A DNA stretch of 9,085 nucleotides from Clostridiaceae bacterium. Its GTDB lineage: Bacteria; Bacillota; Clostridia; Oscillospirales; Acutalibacteraceae. The stretch spans positions 1 to 9,085 of the forward strand of contig JAEDLK010000045.1 in NCBI GenBank assembly GCA_016295355.1. Direction: 5' to 3'. The notes beneath the pieces are model-generated. The model worked only from the letters and a program-made list of their open reading frames with translations, was not told the origin of the DNA and made no database searches. Below, piece by piece: positions 5,300 through 9,085 of the stretch. How positions within the stretch are numbered: position 1 is the stretch's first letter; the number at the start of each line of letters is the position of its first letter. Made by a program: the position numbers and the translations under genes.

Positions 5300-5971
5300 T
5301 TACGGCCGTTTGTAAGCCTCAAGGCGGTAAATCGGGGCACCGGCGGCGGCAAAGCGCTGTTCATATTCGGTTTCGATATTGCCCTCAAAATCACTGTTAT
5401 GCAAATCAAGCGACACATTTTCAAGCCAAAAACCGCCATGGCTGTATTGCTCCAGTGAATACTCAAAAAAGTGCATATTATCGGTCTTTTGATGAATGGC
5501 CGCACCCGGTTTAAGCAGACGGGCATACATCTGCAAAAAATGATCGGCTGTCAAGCGGTGCTTGGCATACTTAGTTTTAGGGAACGGACAGGAAAAATTC
5601 AAATACAGCCGTCCCACACTGTTTTCCGGCAAATATTTTTCCAAGTATTCGGCCGAACAGTTTACAAATCTCACATTGGTCAATCCGGCCGCCTCGGCCT
5701 TTTCACAGGCTGTCACAATCACATTGGCACTTTTCTCGACAGCCAAATACAGAATATCGGGATGGCGAGCGGCCTCTTCAACAATAAACTGACCCTTACC
5801 GCACCCGATTTCCAGCCACAGTTCTCCGTCCCTACCGAACAAGGCCGGCAAATCAAAGTATTCCTTCTCCTTCACAGCTGTCTGATAATGTCGGTCACTG
5901 CACCGTGGGCGAATCAGCAAACGACAGGCGTCAAGCCGCTCATCCAAATATTTCTTTTTTCTCATGCGCAT
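5300..5971 (-). CDS. trmB: tRNA (guanine-N7-)-methyltransferase
   Basis: TrmB methylates N7 of guanosine 46 in the tRNA variable loop using S-adenosylmethionine. The 223-residue protein has the Rossmann SAM motif LEIGCGKGQF (53-62), an acidic segment LAVEKS (76-81), and the family segment NFSCPFPKTKYAKHRL (125-140). It also has the TxYE motif TEYEQRF (201-207). The length fits the family. The usual signature DPWPK reads CPFPK here (Cys128, Phe130), so a normally conserved Asp is replaced by Cys. The ATG at 5971 has AAGGAG at 5982-5987, 10 bases upstream; the ATG at residue 3 is too far away. It lies 93 bases after argS with no terminator between them, so it is probably the last gene of the murI operon. 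It is followed by the terminator at 5222-5268. Confidence 0.92.
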   Translation of the reverse strand: MRMRKKKYLDERLDACRLLIRPRCSDRHYQTAVKEKEYFDLPALFGRDGELWLEIGCGKGQFIVEEAARHPDILYLAVEKSANVIVTACEKAEAAGLTNVRFVNCSAEYLEKYLPENSVGRLYLNFSCPFPKTKYAKHRLTADHFLQMYARLLKPGAAIHQKTDNMHFFEYSLEQYSHGGFWLENVSLDLHNSDFEGNIETEYEQRFAAAGAPIYRLEAYKRP

Positions 5972-6064
5972 AGTTAAGCAACTCCTTTGTAACGGCCGCC
6001 TTCATCCCGAAAAGAATTGCCAACCGCAACCTTTGTCTGCCGTTGTGCCGGATAAACCCGTTAA

Positions 6065-7753
6065 TTACATGGTTTCGGGCGCATCAATCTTTAACAGATC
6101 CAGCACATTACGAATTACAACAGCCGTGTCACGGCACAGGGTGATACGGGCGCTCATAAGCGGTTCGGCCTCGCCGCGAACACGGCAGGCATTATAGAAT
6201 TTATGGAACTTGGTGGCCAACTCCCACACATAATGGGTGATTTTGGCCGGATCGTACGTCTTGGCCGAAGCAATCAGTTCATCCGTGTAGGCCGCCAAAT
6301 GACGGATTAAATCCAATTCTTCAGGCGTATTGAGCACACACAATTCCTCAAGACTGCAACGACGGGGTTTAACGCCCTCGGCCTCTAAATTCCGCAAAAT
6401 GCTCATAATACGGGCATACGCATACTGTACATAATACACCGGGTTGGTATTGGACTGCTGAATGGCCAAATCTAAATCAAAATCAAAGTGAGAATTCGGC
6501 TCACGCAGATTAAAGAAAAACCGCGCAGCATCAATAGGGACCTCATCCAACAAAGTAACCAAAGTAATGGCCTTGCCCGAACGCTTGGAAGCCTTGATAA
6601 CTTCACCGTCACGCACCAGACGCACCATCTGCATCAAAATAACATCCAGCTTGTCGGTATCAACGCCCAAAGCCGTTAAAGCACCCTTCAAGCGAGGCAC
6701 ATAACCGTGATGGTCTGCACCCAAAATATCAATCGCCTTATCAAAGCCACGGGTAACCAGCTTGTTATAATGATACGCAATATCCGGCACAATGTAGGTT
6801 GGAACACCGTTGTTACGCACCAACACAAAGTCATCGCTGCCGAAGTCCTCGCCGCGGAACCATAAAGCGCCCTCTTTTTCATAGGTATGTCCGCTTTCTT
6901 TCAGCCGCTCAATCGTGCGCTGTGTTTCGCCGGATTCATGCAAGGAGCTTTCCTTAAACCAGGTATCATAAGTAATCCGATACTTCAACAAATCATCCTT
7001 TAAGCCTTGCACATTCTTCGGCAAAGCAAAGGCTACCAGAGCTTTGCGACGTTCTTGCTCGCTCTTATCCATATAGGTATCCCCGTAAATGGCGGCAAAA
7101 GCGTTAGCATGAGCCACAATATCGGCACCGTGATAGGAATCCTCCGGCATTTCTACGCCGTCTTCATAAAGCTGACGGTACCGTAAATCAAGCGAAAGAC
7201 CGAATTTATTGATTTGGTTGCCGGCGTCATTGATGTAGAATTCCCGTTCTACCTGATAACCGACCTTCTCCAACACAGAGGCCAGGCAGTCTCCCAACGC
7301 ACCGCCTCGGGCATTACCGATGTGCATCGGGCCTGTGGGGTTGGCCGATACAAACTCTACGAGCACCCGCTTGCCCTCTCCGTAGTTGCTTTGTCCGTAA
7401 GCCTGTTGCTTATGATCAATATCATCGACCACAGAAGCATAATAAGTTGCCGATAAGAAGAAGTTAATAAAACCGGGGCCGGCTATTTCATAACGATCTA
7501 AATAGGTGCCGGTCAGATCGACCTGTTCCATTAAAATTTCGGCGATCTTGCGGGGAGCACTGTGAAAAGTCTTTGCCCAAACCATGGCTGCATTCACGGC
7601 ATAGTCGCCATGTTCACGGGAGGCAGGCACCTCCACATTAAAGGAAGGCAGCTCGCCTGTAAAAGACAACAACCCCTTTTCCATCGAGCGATCGGCCGCC
7701 TGACGCAGACACTCAATAATTTGTGCTTTTGCTGTTGATACCAGTACCGACAT
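6065..7753 (-). CDS. argS: Arginyl-tRNA synthetase
   Basis: This class Ia synthetase charges tRNA-Arg with arginine using ATP in the cytosol. The 562-residue length is normal for the bacterial enzyme. The N-terminal Add1 tRNA-recognition domain covers about 1-115, including SREHGDYAVNAA and AGPGFINF. The catalytic core begins with VEFVSANPTGPMHIGNARGG, where HIGN (144-147) is the HIGH motif. ILGADHHGYVPRL (343-355) is also diagnostic. The KMSKS-equivalent loop is KASKR (387-391), a Met-to-Ala variant. The C-terminal anticodon-binding DALR domain spans about 435-562 and holds NTNPVYYVQYAYARI and KFHKFYNACRV. The start at 7753 is 6 bases after the DUF1934 stop, with AAAGAGG (7765-7771) inside the preceding gene's end. 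Confidence 0.98.
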   Translation of the reverse strand: MSVLVSTAKAQIIECLRQAADRSMEKGLLSFTGELPSFNVEVPASREHGDYAVNAAMVWAKTFHSAPRKIAEILMEQVDLTGTYLDRYEIAGPGFINFFLSATYYASVVDDIDHKQQAYGQSNYGEGKRVLVEFVSANPTGPMHIGNARGGALGDCLASVLEKVGYQVEREFYINDAGNQINKFGLSLDLRYRQLYEDGVEMPEDSYHGADIVAHANAFAAIYGDTYMDKSEQERRKALVAFALPKNVQGLKDDLLKYRITYDTWFKESSLHESGETQRTIERLKESGHTYEKEGALWFRGEDFGSDDFVLVRNNGVPTYIVPDIAYHYNKLVTRGFDKAIDILGADHHGYVPRLKGALTALGVDTDKLDVILMQMVRLVRDGEVIKASKRSGKAITLVTLLDEVPIDAARFFFNLREPNSHFDFDLDLAIQQSNTNPVYYVQYAYARIMSILRNLEAEGVKPRRCSLEELCVLNTPEELDLIRHLAAYTDELIASAKTYDPAKITHYVWELATKFHKFYNACRVRGEAEPLMSARITLCRDTAVVIRNVLDLLKIDAPETM

Positions 7754-7759
7754 ACCGTA

Positions 7760-8176
7760 TTATACCTCTTTCACTTTGATTTCCAGGCGGTTTTTGCTGA
7801 TAACGCCGCCTTCAACATCCAATTCATATTCAAACACCGCTTGTCCGCCCGACTCGCCTAAATCGCTTTCGCAACCGACGCCGTAGACACCTAAAAACAA
7901 TTCGCCTTGTTGCGTCCGATATAATCCGCAGTGCCGTTTGCCCTTTTCAATGGTCATGCGATTTTCCGTGGAACCGGAACGATCCAAAATCAGCTTTCCC
8001 TCCGGCTCAATTTTGATGAGCGTCTTGCCTCGTTCGTCGGGCGTAGATTCGTGATACACAATTAAGCTTTTGCCGTCCTTGTATCCGTATCGACCGCCGA
8101 TTTCCAGTTTAATCTGCTCGGTGTCTTCATCCACCGTTTGATAACCGGTGAGTGTGATCCATACATCCTTCATCAT
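7760..8176 (-). CDS. DUF1934 (YwiB-like) beta-barrel protein
   Basis: This 138-residue soluble protein matches the DUF1934/YwiB family, predicted to form a small calycin-like beta-barrel. It begins with the family opening DVWITLTGYQTVDEDTEQI and continues with alternating beta-strand segments, an IKIEPEGKLILDRSG stretch (51-65) and a C-terminal VFEYELDVEGGVISKNRLEI stretch. There is no signal peptide or transmembrane segment. Its position immediately upstream of argS matches Bacillus subtilis, where ywiB neighbours argS; the function is undetermined. The ATG overlaps the murI stop by 4 bases (8173-8176), implying coupled translation. A second ATG follows directly, so the start could be one codon later. 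Confidence 0.88.
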   Translation of the reverse strand: MMKDVWITLTGYQTVDEDTEQIKLEIGGRYGYKDGKSLIVYHESTPDERGKTLIKIEPEGKLILDRSGSTENRMTIEKGKRHCGLYRTQQGELFLGVYGVGCESDLGESGGQAVFEYELDVEGGVISKNRLEIKVKEV

Positions 8177-8991
8177 AGACGATCAATCTCCACCTGCTTG
8201 ACAGAAATCGATTGAGCATCCTGCCCTAACAGCACCGACGCCGTCCGGCAAAAGGAATCGGTCAAATCGCTGACAAATAAGGATTGTTTGCCCGGTTTGG
8301 TTCCGTCACATAAAGAATCGGTAACCTTTAACCGTTTGGCCACCGCCGCCGCTGTGGATGTACCCATGTTGATGAGCGTGACCTGCCGACCCATAATGCC
8401 CTCAATAACCTGTGACAGCAAAGGATAATGAGTGCAACCGAGAATCAAGGTGTCAAGCCCCTCCTTGCATAAATCATCCAAGTAGGTGCGGGCAATTCGC
8501 ATGACGCCGGGATCCTCCGGCCGATACCAACCAGCCTCAACAAGAGGTACAAACAAACTGCAGGCCCGGGTAAAGACCGTTGCACTGGGCAGTATGGATA
8601 AGATAGCCCGCTTGTGCGCCCCGCTGGCAATGGTTGCCTCGGTTCCAAGCACACCGATGCGGCCGTTTCGGGTTGCCGCCACGGCCGCACGGGCCGCATT
8701 TTCCACCACACCCATGTAGGGCACCGGCAATACCTGTGGCAAATCTTCAACAACAGAGCTGACCGTACCACAGGCGGCAACAATCATTTTTACATCCATC
8801 GACAGCAAAAAAGCAGCATCCTGATGGGCAAAAAGACTGATGGTTTCTCGGCTTTTCGTACCGTAAGGAACACGCTTGGTGTCCCCAAAATATAATATTT
8901 GCTCATTTGGCAGTTGCTTTATCAGCTCTTTCACCACGGTTAAACCGCCTAAGCCGGAATCAAAAATACCAATCGGTCTGTTATCCGCCAC
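8173..8991 (-). CDS. murI: Glutamate racemase
   Basis: MurI converts L-glutamate to D-glutamate for peptidoglycan and needs no cofactor. From the GTG at 8991 the protein has 272 residues. It shows PIGIFDSGLGGLTV (Asp11, Ser12), GDTKRVPYGT, the first catalytic cysteine in AACGTVSS (Cys74) and the second in LGCTHYPLL (Cys186, His188). The usual ACNTAS motif reads ACGTVS here. An upstream in-frame ATG at 9015 would give 280 residues but has no ribosome binding site. The GTG has GAGGGG about 9 bases upstream and leaves the short MADNRPIG N-terminus typical of the family, so it is preferred. It is the first gene of the murI-DUF1934-argS-trmB string; the link to argS is co-expression rather than a shared pathway. 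Confidence 0.95.
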   Translation of the reverse strand: MADNRPIGIFDSGLGGLTVVKELIKQLPNEQILYFGDTKRVPYGTKSRETISLFAHQDAAFLLSMDVKMIVAACGTVSSVVEDLPQVLPVPYMGVVENAARAAVAATRNGRIGVLGTEATIASGAHKRAILSILPSATVFTRACSLFVPLVEAGWYRPEDPGVMRIARTYLDDLCKEGLDTLILGCTHYPLLSQVIEGIMGRQVTLINMGTSTAAAVAKRLKVTDSLCDGTKPGKQSLFVSDLTDSFCRTASVLLGQDAQSISVKQVEIDRL

Positions 8992-9019
8992 CCGGCAGCC
9001 CCCCTCTTCGCTCATAATG

Positions 9020-9047
9020 GTTATAGATAATCGAAATAGTGGTTAAA
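9020..9047 (-). promoter_or_regulatory. Weak candidate promoter for the murI operon
   Basis: On the minus strand TATAAC (9020-9025) resembles a -10. TTTAAC (9042-9047), 16 bases upstream, matches the -35 consensus at only 3 of 6 positions. If used, transcription would begin near 9013 and the ATG at 9015 would lie outside the message, which agrees with the GTG start at 8991. The element overlaps the inverted repeat at 9031-9060. The evidence is weak. Confidence 0.28.
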
Positions 9048-9060
9048 TACACTATTTCGA
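9031..9060. repeat. Perfect 11-bp inverted repeat with 8-base loop upstream of murI
   Basis: TCGAAATAGTG (9031-9041) and CACTATTTCGA (9050-9060) are exact reverse complements separated by GTTAAATA. The stem is A+T-rich and has no long T-tract on either side, so a terminator role is not clear. It could be an operator, part of a small repeated element, or an RNA hairpin from a transcript entering from the right. Confidence 0.8.
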
Positions 9061-9061
9061 C

Positions 9062-9080
9062 ACCAAATCTTCGATTTGGT
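9062..9080. repeat. Perfect 8-bp hairpin with TTC loop at the right edge
   Basis: ACCAAATC (9062-9069) pairs with GATTTGGT (9073-9080) around a 3-base loop, one base after the 11-bp inverted repeat. The two palindromes in tandem form a compact 50-base structured block cut by the window edge. Confidence 0.75.
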
Positions 9081-9085
9081 AGCAA

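Noticed and set aside
5471..5977. Plus-strand open frame of 168 codons opposite trmB
   Set aside because: It lies wholly antisense to a gene with clear TrmB motifs; the sequence has no recognisable domain.

Overview
This looks like a chromosomal segment from an anaerobic Firmicute, most likely a gut-type Clostridia (Oscillospiraceae/Ruminococcaceae-like). The reasons are AGGAGG-type ribosome binding sites, TTGACA/TATAAT-type promoters, a PssA of the clostridial kind, a [FeFe]-hydrogenase-type gene cluster, and a MurI-DUF1934-ArgS string in which DUF1934 sits beside ArgS as in Bacillus. No IS element, prophage, CRISPR array, rRNA or tRNA was seen. Coding density is high and no stretch over 300 bases lacks a gene.

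Region 1 (1-3261, minus strand) is a six-gene operon read from right to left: a NuoE/HydC-like thioredoxin-fold [2Fe-2S] protein, a small DRTGG-type protein, an RsbW/SpoIIAB-like single-domain ATPase, a 419-residue [FeFe]-hydrogenase-like iron-sulfur protein, a second DRTGG-type protein, and the start of a PHP-domain phosphoesterase that runs off the left edge. A promoter with an extended -10 lies about 100 bases upstream of the first gene. Gaps are at most 26 bases, and two junctions overlap. The hydrogenase-like protein keeps all four H-cluster cysteines but lacks residues needed for fast proton transfer. Together with the kinase-like ATPase this suggests redox or H2 sensing rather than bulk catalysis. 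This is the most interesting part of the window.

Region 2 (3307-5268) holds two divergent single genes. pssA (phosphatidylserine synthase, minus) has its own promoter and a strong terminator immediately after its stop. A short RsmB/RsmF-family RNA cytosine-5 methyltransferase (plus) has a near-consensus promoter. The two promoters sit back to back in about 220 bases. A bidirectional terminator at 5222-5268 separates the methyltransferase from the convergent trmB.

Region 3 (5300-9085, minus strand) is a likely operon of murI (glutamate racemase), a DUF1934/YwiB-like beta-barrel protein, argS (arginyl-tRNA synthetase) and trmB (tRNA m7G46 methyltransferase). It combines cell-wall precursor supply with tRNA charging and modification. 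Two perfect inverted repeats lie upstream of murI at the right edge.

Several starts were revised from ribosome binding sites or promoters: the NuoE-like gene at 3129, the RNA methyltransferase at 4228 and murI at 8991.
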